DNA of 64,000 nucleotides from UBA7239 sp964509075. Lineage in GTDB: Bacteria; Pseudomonadota; Gammaproteobacteria; Pseudomonadales; UBA7239. Made by a program: the position numbers and the translations under genes. The DNA lies in the NCBI GenBank assembly GCA_964509075.1, contig CAZDWC010000008.1, positions 1-64,000 of the forward strand, given 5' to 3'. Positions 15,973 to 25,287 of the stretch are shown one piece after another (the stretch's first letter is position 1; each line of letters starts with the position of its first letter). The notes below the pieces were generated by a model. It had not been told where the DNA came from. It did no database searches and saw only the letters and a list, made by a program, of their open reading frames with translations.

Positions 15973-16697
15973 GTTTTATCGCCGTGCGCCATGTCTGGAA
16001 AGAGTACGGTACCCGCGTGGTGCTGGAAAATATTTCACTGACTGTTGATGAAGGTGATTTTGTCAGTCTGGTCGGCGCCTCCGGCTGCGGCAAGACCACT
16101 TTTTTCAAGATGCTGCTGGGCGAGGAAAAACCCACACGCGGTGAAATGCTACTCGACGGCAAACCCTGGCCCGAGGAACCGGACGCCGATCGCGGCGTGG
16201 TGTTCCAGCGCTATTCCGTTTTCCCGCATCTGACAGCTTTGCAGAATGTCATGCTGGGGCTGGAGTTGCGCGACGCACCCATTGCCGCACGCTTCTTTGG
16301 CAGCCGCAAACGCGCTGCCACCGAAAAAGCCCAAGCGATGCTCGAAGCTGTCGGGCTTGGCAACAGCAGCGCGCGCTATCCCCATGAATTATCCGGCGGC
16401 ATGCAACAGCGCTTGGCGTTGGCGCAATCACTGATTCGCGAACCGAAAATCCTGTTGCTGGATGAACCTTTCGGCGCACTCGATCCCGGCATTCGCGCCG
16501 ATATGCACGCACTGTTGTTGCAGTTGTGGACCGAAAAAAAATTCACCGTGTTCATGGTGACGCACGACATCAAGGAAGGTTTTGCATTGGGCACACGCTT
16601 GATTGTGTTTGACCGTGTGCGTGTGGACCCGCACGAACCTGATGCCTACGGCGCCAGCATTTCCTATGACTTGCCGCTGAAACGCAAACCATTATGA
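15969..16697 (+). CDS. ABC transporter ATP-binding protein, probably guanidine uptake
   Basis: A 242-residue ATPase. Walker A is GASGCGKTT, the Q-loop lies near VVFQRYSVFPH, the signature is LSGGMQQR, Walker B is ILLLDEPFGALD and the switch histidine is in MVTHD. It resembles TauB/SsuB/NrtD subunits. The start overlaps the permease stop (ATGA). It energises the permease encoded just upstream. The C-terminal extension after the switch region (VRVDPHEPDAYGASISYDLPLKRK) is typical of the urea carboxylase-related branch. Confidence 0.88.
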   Translation: MSFIAVRHVWKEYGTRVVLENISLTVDEGDFVSLVGASGCGKTTFFKMLLGEEKPTRGEMLLDGKPWPEEPDADRGVVFQRYSVFPHLTALQNVMLGLELRDAPIAARFFGSRKRAATEKAQAMLEAVGLGNSSARYPHELSGGMQQRLALAQSLIREPKILLLDEPFGALDPGIRADMHALLLQLWTEKKFTVFMVTHDIKEGFALGTRLIVFDRVRVDPHEPDAYGASISYDLPLKRKPL

Positions 16698-16733
16698 GCA
16701 CAGAACAATTTTTACGAGCACAGGCAATCAGAC

Positions 16734-17504
16734 ATGAGCACACAGTATCAACCTGATCACGTCTGCTATCGCGAAACCCTGCGCGGTGGCATGAGCTGGT
16801 CCATGGTCATCAAGCGCGGCTTTGCACTGCGACTGACTGCTATGGGCGATGGCGCCAATGTCACGCTGCTGGCATTCAACGCGCAGCAACCGCTGGAACG
16901 TTACAACATGCCGGACACACTGAAAGCCCAGCACACGTTTCTGCTGACTCAAGGCCATGTGCTGTATTCAGACATGGGCCATGCACTGCTGTCTATCATT
17001 CACGACACGGTCGGCTGGCACGACACCGTGTGCGGTGTCAGCAATCGCGACACCGTTCGTGAAAAATATGGCGAAGGCAGTTACCAGCAGCTGCGCAACG
17101 GCTGGCATCGCAGCGGCAAGGAATTGTTGTTGGTTGAATTGGGCAAACATGGATTGGGTCGTCGCGATCTCACGGCAAATGTCAATCTGTTCAGCAAAGT
17201 GTCTACTGACAGTGACGGCAACTTGCAATTTATCAGTGGCAACAGCAAAGCCGGTGACTGTGTAGATCTGCGCGCGGATATGGATGTACTGGTAGTATTG
17301 GCCGTCACACAGCATGTCATGAATGCTTCTCACAACTATGCGCCCGTGGACGTGCAAGCGGAAATCTGGCAATGCGGCGTTGCCGATGAGCACGATATTT
17401 GCCGCCTCGCCAGACCGGAAAATGCACGCGGCCTCGACAACACTGCACACTGCTTTTGCCAGCACGCGCACGTTTCCCACGCACAGGGAGGTAGCGCCGC
17501 ATGA
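16734..17504 (+). CDS. Carboxyguanidine deiminase-type subunit (urea carboxylase-associated protein 1 family)
   Basis: A 256-residue protein of the family long called urea amidolyase-associated or aminomethyltransferase-related. Conserved blocks are RGGMSWSMVIKRG, VTLLAFNAQQPLERYNMPDTLKAQ, HDTVGWHDTVCG and GRRDLTANVNLFSKV. Established work on this family shows the two paired subunits (CgdAB) deiminate carboxyguanidine to allophanate, releasing ammonia. Conserved His, Asp and Cys in the HDTVGWHDTVCG block are the likely metal and catalytic residues, by inference. The gene overlaps its partner by 4 nt. I do not assign A or B. Confidence 0.85.
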   Translation: MSTQYQPDHVCYRETLRGGMSWSMVIKRGFALRLTAMGDGANVTLLAFNAQQPLERYNMPDTLKAQHTFLLTQGHVLYSDMGHALLSIIHDTVGWHDTVCGVSNRDTVREKYGEGSYQQLRNGWHRSGKELLLVELGKHGLGRRDLTANVNLFSKVSTDSDGNLQFISGNSKAGDCVDLRADMDVLVVLAVTQHVMNASHNYAPVDVQAEIWQCGVADEHDICRLARPENARGLDNTAHCFCQHAHVSHAQGGSAA

Positions 17505-18151
17505 AAGGTTTTTGCATAGAAGCCAGCCCGCGCTCAGCCACACAAGCGCATTATCGCGAAACCGTGAATGCCGGCGATTACTGGTTGCACGAACTGAAAT
17601 CCGGCGAGGTGTTACGCATTGTCGATCTCGAAGGCAACCAGGCTGTCGACACACTGTTCTTCAACGCAGCAGATCCGCATGACCGCTACAGTGCCGTCGA
17701 TACCTTGCGCGCACAAGGCAACGTCTATCTCACTGTCGGTTCAAAATTGCTGGCGCAGAGTGGCGCAGTACTGGTGGAAATCGTTGCCGACACTTGCGGC
17801 CGTCATGACACGCTCGGCGGCGCCTGTGCGGCAGAGAGCAACATGGTGCGCTACGCACTCGACAAACGTTACATGCACAACTGTCGCGACAGCTTTCTGC
17901 TGGCACTCGCCGAACATGACGCCGGTTTAAGCAAACGCGACCTAGGCCACAACGTCAATTTTTTCATGAACGTGCCAGTGACACCGGCAGGCGGACTAAC
18001 GTTTGCCGATGGCATTTCCGAACCGGGCAAATACGTGGAAATGCAGGCGGCCATGGATGTCATTGTGCTGGTATCGAATTGCCCGCAGTTGAACAACCCG
18101 TGTAATGCCTACAACCCGACACCGGTCGAGATGCTGGTTTTTTCGCAATGA
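17501..18151 (+). CDS. Carboxyguanidine deiminase-type subunit (urea carboxylase-associated protein 2 family)
   Basis: A 216-residue paralogue of the preceding protein. Shared landmarks are AGDYWLHELKSGEVLRIVDLEGNQAVDTLFFNA, ADTCGRHDTLGGACA and SKRDLGHNVNFFMNVPV. Its family is the second half of the CgdAB heteromer that deiminates carboxyguanidine. ATGA overlap with the upstream gene and an 18-nt gap to the carboxylase indicate tight co-expression. The pairing of the two families with a carboxylase under a guanidine riboswitch supports guanidine, not urea, as the starting substrate. Confidence 0.85.
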   Translation: MKGFCIEASPRSATQAHYRETVNAGDYWLHELKSGEVLRIVDLEGNQAVDTLFFNAADPHDRYSAVDTLRAQGNVYLTVGSKLLAQSGAVLVEIVADTCGRHDTLGGACAAESNMVRYALDKRYMHNCRDSFLLALAEHDAGLSKRDLGHNVNFFMNVPVTPAGGLTFADGISEPGKYVEMQAAMDVIVLVSNCPQLNNPCNAYNPTPVEMLVFSQ

Positions 18152-18169
18152 CGCGCACAGGAACACAAC

Positions 18170-21100
18170 ATGTTTGACACCGTATTGATAGCCAACCGCG
18201 GCGCCATTGCCTGCCGCATCATTCGCACGCTGCAGCGTTTGAATATTCGCGCCATTGCGGTGTACACCAAAGCCGATGCCGACTCCCTGCATGTGCAACT
18301 GGCCGATGCCGCCGAACTGATCGGCGAAGGTCCGGCAACGGATTCCTATCTGGACATGGATAAAATTCTCGCCGCTGCGCAGAAACACGGCGCACAAGCG
18401 ATTCATCCAGGCTACGGGTTTCTCAGTGAAAACACGGCCTTTGCTGCCGCCTGTGCCGCGCGCGGCATCGCCTTTGTCGGCCCACGCGCCGAGCACATCA
18501 CCGCTTTCGGTCTCAAGCACACGGCACGTGAACTGGCAGAGAAAAATGGCATTCCCCTGTCGCCGGGAACTGGATTACTGGCTGATATTCACGCAGCAAT
18601 CGCAGCCGCCAAAAAAATCGGTTACCCGGTGATGCTGAAAAGTACAGCCGGCGGTGGCGGTATCGGCATGCAAATCTGCCACAGCGATGACGAACTCTCC
18701 GGCGCATTTGATTCCGTACAGCGTTTGTCGCGCAACAATTTCGGCAACGCCGGAATTTTTCTGGAGAAATACATCGAGCGCGCACGTCATATCGAAGTGC
18801 AGGTCTTTGGCGACGGTCACGGCGGCGTACTGGCACTGGGTGAACGCGACTGCTCCCTGCAGCGCCGCAACCAGAAAGTGATTGAAGAAACCCCCGCGCC
18901 CAATATTTCGGAAATCGTGCGCAGCGCATTGCACCACACCGCTATTCGCCTGTGCGCAGCGGTGAAATATGCCAACGCCGGCACCGTGGAATTTATTTAC
19001 GATGCCAAAACGCAGGCCTTTTATTTTCTGGAGGTCAATACACGCCTGCAAGTTGAACACGGTGTCACCGAAGCGGTGACCGGTATTGATCTGGTCGAAC
19101 TGATGTTGCAGGAAGCTGCCGGTGAATTGCCGCCGCTCGACAGCATTCCGGTCAAGGTGCAGGGCCACGCCATTCAGGCGCGCTTGTACGCCGAAGATCC
19201 GTGGCGCGATTTCCAGCCACAATCCGGTTTGCTGACTGCAGTGAATTTTCCAACGGGTTTGCGCATTGATCACTGGATTGCCGCTGGTGTCACCGTACCG
19301 GCACTTTACGATCCGATGCTGGCCAAAGTCATCGTGCATGCCAGCAACCGCCGCGACGCGCTCGCACAGCTGCATGACGCACTGCAGCACACCACCGTGC
19401 AAGGCATCGAAACCAATCGCGATTATTTATGTGCGCTGTTGCAGGATCCGGTGTTGACTGCCGCCAGCATGACCACGCGCTACCTGAATGATTTTCGCTG
19501 GCAATCCTTTGCCGTCGACGTGCTCGACGGCGGCACACATACCACGGTGCAGGATGTTCCGGGCCGTATTGGTTACTGGGATGTCGGCGTGCCGCCTTCC
19601 GGCCCGTTTGATGATTGCAGTTTTCGCATCGGCAATCGCCTGTTGCAAAATGACAGTGATGCCGCGGGTCTGGAAATCACGCTGAACGGCCCCTCGTTGC
19701 GCTTTCGCAGCAACACACAGATTGCACTCACCGGCGCAGAATTTCCCGCAACGTTGAACGGTAATCCCGTCGCTTTCTGGAAAACCATTTCCGTAAAAAC
19801 GGGTGACACATTGACGATAGGCCGCGCCAGCGATGCCGGCGCGCGCTGTTATCTGTGCGTGCGCGGCGGCATCCAGGTTGATGACTATCTCGGCAGCAAA
19901 AGTACATTTACCCTGGGGCAGTTTGGCGGCCACGGCGGGCGCACCTTGCGCATCGGTGATGTCCTGCACTTGCCCGCACGATCATCTGTCGTTGCTGAGA
20001 AAAATGTGCCCGAAGCAGCGAGACCCGTGATTGCACATCAGTGGCAAATCCATGTCATGCTCGGCCCGCACGCCGCACCGGACTTTTTTACCGAGCAGGA
20101 TATCGAAACGTTTTTTACAACCGACTGGGATGTGCATTACAACTCGAGCCGCACCGGCGTGCGCCTGATCGGCCCCAAACCGGAATGGGCGCGCCGCGAT
20201 GGCGGTGAAGCGGGTTTGCATCCATCCAATATTCACGACAATGCCTACGCCATCGGCGCAGTGGATTTCACCGGTGACATGCCGGTGATACTCGGCCCGG
20301 ACGGCCCCAGCCTCGGCGGTTTTGTCTGCCCGGTGACCGTGATTGCTGCCGAACGCTGGAAGCTCGGCCAGTTACGTCCTGGCGACCAATTGCGCTTCAT
20401 ACCTGTCGATGACGCCACTGCAGCACAATTACAACAGGACTTCGAGTATCGCATCGAACACTTGCAATTGCCGAGCAGCAAACCGGCAACCGCCAAACGC
20501 GGCAACGCCATCATCAAAACCCAAGGCAGTAGCGATGATTTTTCCGGCGTGGTCTATCGCGCCGCCGGCGATCGTTATGTGTTGGTGGAATTCGGCCCGT
20601 TGATGCTGGATATCAACTTGCGTTTTCGCGTTCACGCATGGTGGCAATGGCTGAGCGCCAGAAAAATTTCCGGCATTATCGACATCACACCTGGCATCCG
20701 TTCACTGCAAATTCATTTTGATCCGGCACAACTGCCGCGTAACGCCTTGCTCGACACACTCGCACAAGCGGAAGCGGAATTGCTCGACATCGACGACATG
20801 GAAGTGCCATCTCGCGAAGTGTGGCTGCCGCTGTCATGGGATGATCCGGCCACACGCCTCGCTATCGACAAATACATGCAATCGGTGCGCAAGGATGCAC
20901 CGTGGTGTCCGTCCAATATCGAATTCATTCGTCGCATCAACGGCCTCGACGATGAACAAGCCGTGAAAGACATCGTGTTCAACGCTGAATATCTGGTGAT
21001 GGGATTGGGCGATGTCTATCTCGGCGCGCCAGTGGCGACACCACTCGATCCGCGCCACCGACTCGTCACCACCAAATACAATCCGGCGCGCACCTGGACG

Positions 21101-21760
21101 CCGGAAAATGCCGTCGGCATCGGCGGCTCCTATCTGTGTGTCTACGGCATGGAAGGCCCCGGCGGTTACCAGTTTGTCGGCCGCACCTTGCAGATGTGGA
21201 ATCGCTGGCGCAACACCGGCGCCTTTGAAAAACCGTGGCTGTTGCGCTTTTTTGATCGCATCCGTTTTTTCCCGGTGAGTGCAGAAGAATTGCTTGAGAT
21301 ACGCGAGGCGTTTCCACGCGGCGGATACGATATCCGCATCGAAGACGGCAGCTTCAAGTTGCGTGACTACAACAAATTTCTTGCCACGCACAGTGAAAGC
21401 ATCACTACATTCAAACACACACAGCAAACCGCATTTGAAGCCGAGCGCGAGCGTTGGCAACAATCCGGCCACGGTGATTTGTCGCTGCCCATGGAAGCCG
21501 AACTGGGCGATGATCGCGAAATTGCGCTGCAAGACCATGAAGTATTGATCAGCAGTCATGTGCCGGGCAGCGTATGGCAAGTACTGGTACAGGAAGGTGA
21601 TATCGTGGAAGCCGATATGCCGATACTGATTGTCGAATCCATGAAAATGGAAATGGCCGTCAGCTCGCCGAAAAAACTGCGCATCAGCAAAATCATGGCC
21701 ACGGCCGGCATGCAGGTACAACCGGGTACGGCATTGGCAATTGCGGAGCAAGCTGACTGA
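18170..21760 (+). CDS. Biotin-dependent guanidine carboxylase (urea carboxylase family)
   Basis: A 1196-residue single-chain carboxylase. Biotin carboxylase domain at about 1-445 (TVLIANRGAIACRIIRT, KSTAGGGGIGM, EVNTRLQVEHGVTE). KipI/KipA-like AHS2 and AHS1 regions lie at about 450-870 (DVGVPPSGPFDDCSFRIGN; VVYRAAGDRYVLVEFG). A carboxyltransferase part with IGGSYLCVYGMEGPGGYQFVGRT follows. The biotinyl domain at the C-terminus has VESMKMEM with the biotinylated lysine. It carboxylates guanidine with bicarbonate and ATP. Annotation pipelines usually call it urea carboxylase; the riboswitch and the two deiminase subunits argue for guanidine. Confidence 0.88.
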   Translation: MFDTVLIANRGAIACRIIRTLQRLNIRAIAVYTKADADSLHVQLADAAELIGEGPATDSYLDMDKILAAAQKHGAQAIHPGYGFLSENTAFAAACAARGIAFVGPRAEHITAFGLKHTARELAEKNGIPLSPGTGLLADIHAAIAAAKKIGYPVMLKSTAGGGGIGMQICHSDDELSGAFDSVQRLSRNNFGNAGIFLEKYIERARHIEVQVFGDGHGGVLALGERDCSLQRRNQKVIEETPAPNISEIVRSALHHTAIRLCAAVKYANAGTVEFIYDAKTQAFYFLEVNTRLQVEHGVTEAVTGIDLVELMLQEAAGELPPLDSIPVKVQGHAIQARLYAEDPWRDFQPQSGLLTAVNFPTGLRIDHWIAAGVTVPALYDPMLAKVIVHASNRRDALAQLHDALQHTTVQGIETNRDYLCALLQDPVLTAASMTTRYLNDFRWQSFAVDVLDGGTHTTVQDVPGRIGYWDVGVPPSGPFDDCSFRIGNRLLQNDSDAAGLEITLNGPSLRFRSNTQIALTGAEFPATLNGNPVAFWKTISVKTGDTLTIGRASDAGARCYLCVRGGIQVDDYLGSKSTFTLGQFGGHGGRTLRIGDVLHLPARSSVVAEKNVPEAARPVIAHQWQIHVMLGPHAAPDFFTEQDIETFFTTDWDVHYNSSRTGVRLIGPKPEWARRDGGEAGLHPSNIHDNAYAIGAVDFTGDMPVILGPDGPSLGGFVCPVTVIAAERWKLGQLRPGDQLRFIPVDDATAAQLQQDFEYRIEHLQLPSSKPATAKRGNAIIKTQGSSDDFSGVVYRAAGDRYVLVEFGPLMLDINLRFRVHAWWQWLSARKISGIIDITPGIRSLQIHFDPAQLPRNALLDTLAQAEAELLDIDDMEVPSREVWLPLSWDDPATRLAIDKYMQSVRKDAPWCPSNIEFIRRINGLDDEQAVKDIVFNAEYLVMGLGDVYLGAPVATPLDPRHRLVTTKYNPARTWTPENAVGIGGSYLCVYGMEGPGGYQFVGRTLQMWNRWRNTGAFEKPWLLRFFDRIRFFPVSAEELLEIREAFPRGGYDIRIEDGSFKLRDYNKFLATHSESITTFKHTQQTAFEAERERWQQSGHGDLSLPMEAELGDDREIALQDHEVLISSHVPGSVWQVLVQEGDIVEADMPILIVESMKMEMAVSSPKKLRISKIMATAGMQVQPGTALAIAEQAD

Positions 21761-23109
21761 TGTTGCCTGAAACCTTTTCCATTGCCAGTTTGCGCGCCCT
21801 TTACCAGAGCGGCAGCGAAACACCACAATCGGTGTTGCGGCAAATTGCACAACGTATTGCCCGTGATGCTGACAATCCTGTGTGGATTCATGCGCTAAGC
21901 GAAAATGAATTGGCGCCGTATCTTGCCGCACTTGCGCACAAAAATTTTGAAGCATCACCACTGTGGGGAATTCCATTTGCGATCAAGGACAATATTGACC
22001 TCGCCGGCATTCCCACTACGGCTGCCTGTCCGGCCTTTGCTTACACGCCGGAAAAATCGGCTACGGTTGTCGAAAAACTGGTTGCTGCCGGTGCTATTCC
22101 TGTCGGCAAAACCAATCTCGACCAGTTTGCCACCGGCCTGGTCGGCACACGTTCACCTTATGGAGCTGTACACAATGCCTTTCGCCCGGAGTTTATCAGT
22201 GGTGGCTCCAGTTCCGGTTCTGCCGTGGCAGTGGCGCGCGGGCATACTGCATTTTCACTGGGCACCGACACCGCCGGCAGCGGTCGCGTTCCTGCTGCGC
22301 TGAATCGGCTGGTCGGCGTTAAACCTTCTAAAGGACTGTTGAGCACACAAGGTGTTGTGCCCGCCTGTCGTTCGCTCGATTGCGTCAGTGTGTTTGCACA
22401 AGATCTCGCGGATGCATGTCTGTTGCTGGATCTTGTACAAGGCTTTGACGCCGCCGATCCATTTTCACGCACACTGTCATTGCCCGAGGATTTGCCGGAC
22501 ACGATAGTCATTGGCATTCCACGCGCATCGCAACTGGAATTTTTCGGCAACGATGAAGCGCAACATCTGTTCGCCACCACCATTGCCAAATTGCAGGCAC
22601 GCAACTGCACGGTGATCGACATTGATTTTTCTCCGTTCATGCAAGCCGCGCAATTGCTGTATCAAGGCCCGTGGGTGGCCGAGCGCTGGCTGGCGACGCG
22701 TGAAATACTCGAAAACCAGCCTGACGCAATGTTATCCGTGACACGCGGCATTATTGCCGGTGCCAGACATTTCAGTGCCACCGACTGTTTTTCTGCACAA
22801 TATCGTCTGGCTGAATTGCGCCGCAACGCCGAAGCGACACTCGCGGCTGTCACTGCCATCATCACGCCGACCATCGGTTCGCCGTTCACGGGCAAGGACA
22901 TTGATGCGCAACCGCTGCAGCGCAATACCGATCTCGGCTACTACACCAATTTCATGAACCTGCTCGACTTGAGCGCACTCGCCGTGCCCACCGCAGCCTT
23001 TGCCAATGGTTTGCCGAATGGCATTACGCTGTTTGCCGATCACGGCGCTGACAAACGCCTGCTGGCACTGGCCGCACAACTGTTTCCCGGAGTGAATACG
23101 CATGTCTGA
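21760..23109 (+). CDS. atzF: Allophanate hydrolase, amidase-signature domain
   Basis: A 449-residue amidase-signature enzyme. The Ser-cisSer-Lys triad region is visible: IPFAIKDNIDLAGIPTTAACP supplies the lysine, GGSSSGSAVAVARG the cis-serine, and GTDTAGSGRVPAALN the nucleophile serine. It hydrolyses allophanate to ammonia and CO2, the last step of guanidine breakdown. One-chain AtzF proteins are near 600 residues; here the C-terminal domain is on the next gene. The ATG overlaps the carboxylase stop and the 3' end overlaps the next gene by 8 nt. Confidence 0.87.
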   Translation: MLPETFSIASLRALYQSGSETPQSVLRQIAQRIARDADNPVWIHALSENELAPYLAALAHKNFEASPLWGIPFAIKDNIDLAGIPTTAACPAFAYTPEKSATVVEKLVAAGAIPVGKTNLDQFATGLVGTRSPYGAVHNAFRPEFISGGSSSGSAVAVARGHTAFSLGTDTAGSGRVPAALNRLVGVKPSKGLLSTQGVVPACRSLDCVSVFAQDLADACLLLDLVQGFDAADPFSRTLSLPEDLPDTIVIGIPRASQLEFFGNDEAQHLFATTIAKLQARNCTVIDIDFSPFMQAAQLLYQGPWVAERWLATREILENQPDAMLSVTRGIIAGARHFSATDCFSAQYRLAELRRNAEATLAAVTAIITPTIGSPFTGKDIDAQPLQRNTDLGYYTNFMNLLDLSALAVPTAAFANGLPNGITLFADHGADKRLLALAAQLFPGVNTHV

Positions 23110-23512
23110 TGATGCATCAAACAACACGATAGACATGGTGGTATGCGGTGCGCACATGCGTGAACTGCCACTCAACACGCAATTGACGGAACGCGGCGCC
23201 GTGTTTCGCGAAGCCGTGCAAACCGCCGCCTGCTACCGCTTCTACGCCCTGCCCGGCGGTCCGCCGTTTCGCCCGGGGCTGGTGCGTGTGGCGGAAGGTG
23301 GCGACAGCATCGCCGCCGAAGTGTGGGCATTACCGACAGCGCGCTGGGGTGATTTCATTGCACTGATTCCTTCACCACTGGTAATCGGCAGTGTACAACT
23401 GCAAGATGGCCGCAACGTGAAAGGCTTTCTGTGTGAAGCCGTTGCGACAGAAGGCGCGCAGGATATTACAGCGCTGGGCGGTTGGCGGGCATTTCTGCAA
23501 CAGATGCAGTAG
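23102..23512 (+). CDS. Stand-alone allophanate hydrolase C-terminal domain (GGCT-like)
   Basis: A 136-residue protein matching the C-terminal domain of allophanate hydrolases, with a gamma-glutamylcyclotransferase-like fold (VVCGAHMRELPLNTQL, YRFYALPGGPPFRPGLVRV, WALPTARWGDFIALIP). In fused enzymes this domain acts on the N-carboxy intermediate, helping release ammonia and CO2. The 8-nt overlap with the amidase gene implies one functional enzyme in two chains. It closes the operon and is convergent with recN. Confidence 0.85.
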   Translation: MSDDASNNTIDMVVCGAHMRELPLNTQLTERGAVFREAVQTAACYRFYALPGGPPFRPGLVRVAEGGDSIAAEVWALPTARWGDFIALIPSPLVIGSVQLQDGRNVKGFLCEAVATEGAQDITALGGWRAFLQQMQ

Positions 23513-23514
23513 GC

Positions 23515-23547
23515 GCGCGATAAATTACGTCCGTTTGCCTATCGCGC
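23515..23547. other. Inverted repeat between guanidine operon and recN
   Basis: GCGCGAT (23515-23521) and ATCGCGC (23541-23547) could pair across a 19-nt loop between two convergent genes. No T tract follows, so it is at best a weak termination signal. Confidence 0.35.
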
Positions 23548-25220
23548 TAAACTGCAGCGCCCTGCAACATTTCTTTTGCATGCGCCCGCGACTGCGTGCT
23601 GAGCGTTTCGCCGCCGATCATGCGTGCAATTTCATCCACCCGCAGATCAAGCTCCAGGGTGCGCAACTGGGTCTCCATACGTTTGCCCTGTTGTGTCTTG
23701 TGCACTTGCAAATGTTGATTGGCCTGCGCCGCCACTTGCGCCTGATGCGTGACACACAACACCTGCCCACGTTCGCCGAGTGCACGCAGCAGTTTGCCCA
23801 CCACCACGGCCGTGCCGCCGCCGATGCCGACATCGACTTCATCGAACACCAGCGTAGGAATCTGTGAGGTGCTGGCAGTGACAACCTGTATCGCCAGCGA
23901 AACGCGTGACAACTCACCACCCGAGGCCACACGCGCCAGTGAGCGCGGCGGCGTGTCTGGTTGGGTACTGATCAGAAACTCGATATTTTCTGCGCCGTGC
24001 ACATGCGGCGTGCTGTCGCTGTGTGCCTGCAGATCTACCGCAAACAAACAGTGACTCATCTTCAACAGTGACAACTGTGCGTTGACCTGCTTGCCGAGTT
24101 CTTTCGCGGCTTTCGCGCGTTTCTTGCCAAGTTTCCCCGCACAGAGCTTGTACGCATTTTCATGTGCCTGCTGCTGTTGCTGCAGGCGCGCTGCGGCGCC
24201 ATCACTGTCCAGTAGCAGCGCCAGTTCAGCATGCAGTCTTTCGTGCAAGGCGGGAAGTTCACGTGCCTGCACGCGGTGTTTGCGCGCCAGCTCGTACAAG
24301 GTGTTGAGGCGCTGCTCAACTTCGATCAGCCGTTCCGGATCAATATTCACATGATCGCGATAGCGCTGTAAGTCTTGCGCAGCCTCTTCTACTTGAATCA
24401 GCGCGTTGTTGAACATGTCACCCAGCTGCGGCATGGCCTCAGCGAGTGCCGAACGCGCAAGGACTTGCTGCATCTGTACCAGCGCCTGTTGCACATTGAA
24501 GCGCTCGTTCTCGCTGCAGATCGCCAACAACTGCTCGCAGCTGCCGATCAACCCGCCGGCATTTGCCAGTTGTTTCTGTTCGGCTTCCAGCGCAGCCAGC
24601 TCGTCCGGTTGCGGCGCAATCCTGTCCAGCTCATCGACCTGGTATTGCAGCAACTGCAGGCGTGCACTGAAATCCTCGCGCGCGCCTTGCAAGGCCTCGA
24701 TCTGCTGTTGCACCTCGCGCCACTGCCGATAAATTTGCTGCAGCGCGACCAGCTCGTCATGGTGATTGCCGAAAGCATCCAATAATTTGCGATGTGTATC
24801 TCTCTTCAACAGCGACTGGTGTTCGTGCTGGCTGTGAATATCAATCAGCAACTCGCCCAGTTCGCGCAACTGCTGCAAGGTGGCCGGCATGCCGTTGACC
24901 CATGCGCGCGAGCGACCTTCACGCAATATCACGCGTCGCAACAAGCATTGCTGTTCGTTCTGCGGAAAGCCGTTATCGTCCAGCCACTGCTGCGCTTCGC
25001 GAATACTGCCGATATCGAACAGGGCACTGATGTCGGCGCGGTCGGCACCGCTGGCAATCGCCTCCGCGTCGGCGCGATCTCCCAACGTCAAACCCAGTGC
25101 ATCCAGCAGGATGGACTTCCCGGCACCGGTCTCGCCGGTAATGGCGGTCATGCCGCCGGCAAACTCCTGCTGCAGCGCGCGCGCCACGGCATAGTCGTTG
25201 ATGGAAAGCTGCAACAGCAC
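23547..25220 (-). CDS. recN: DNA repair protein RecN
   Basis: About 557 residues, an SMC-like ATPase for double-strand break repair. Landmarks: N-terminus LLQLSINDYAVARAL, Walker A GETGAGKSI, a long coiled coil (about 150-370), the signature region SGGELSRVSLAIQ, Walker B PTLVFDEVDVGIGGGTA and a terminal VTHQAQVAAQA. GTG 25220 is chosen as start because it gives the canonical N-terminus and usual length; an upstream in-frame ATG would add about 46 unrelated residues and run into the next gene. Confidence 0.92.
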   Translation of the reverse strand: MLLQLSINDYAVARALQQEFAGGMTAITGETGAGKSILLDALGLTLGDRADAEAIASGADRADISALFDIGSIREAQQWLDDNGFPQNEQQCLLRRVILREGRSRAWVNGMPATLQQLRELGELLIDIHSQHEHQSLLKRDTHRKLLDAFGNHHDELVALQQIYRQWREVQQQIEALQGAREDFSARLQLLQYQVDELDRIAPQPDELAALEAEQKQLANAGGLIGSCEQLLAICSENERFNVQQALVQMQQVLARSALAEAMPQLGDMFNNALIQVEEAAQDLQRYRDHVNIDPERLIEVEQRLNTLYELARKHRVQARELPALHERLHAELALLLDSDGAAARLQQQQQAHENAYKLCAGKLGKKRAKAAKELGKQVNAQLSLLKMSHCLFAVDLQAHSDSTPHVHGAENIEFLISTQPDTPPRSLARVASGGELSRVSLAIQVVTASTSQIPTLVFDEVDVGIGGGTAVVVGKLLRALGERGQVLCVTHQAQVAAQANQHLQVHKTQQGKRMETQLRTLELDLRVDEIARMIGGETLSTQSRAHAKEMLQGAAV

Positions 25221-25287
25221 GGCCAGATCGCCCCGCAAGAACAATAGTGGGTATTTATACAGTGGCAGAGCGGCAGGCGCAAGTCGT

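Noticed and set aside
18170..21760. Urea carboxylase as the product
   Set aside because: The riboswitch senses guanidine, and two carboxyguanidine deiminase-type subunits sit beside it; a urea route would not need them. The residue that separates the two specificities was not located, so this remains a context argument.
20834..21976. A long minus-strand open frame, about 380 codons, opposite the carboxylase
   Set aside because: It lies antisense to a clearly conserved gene and has no recognisable domain. The same is true of long antisense frames at 8270-9172, 5652-6524 and 56316-57473.
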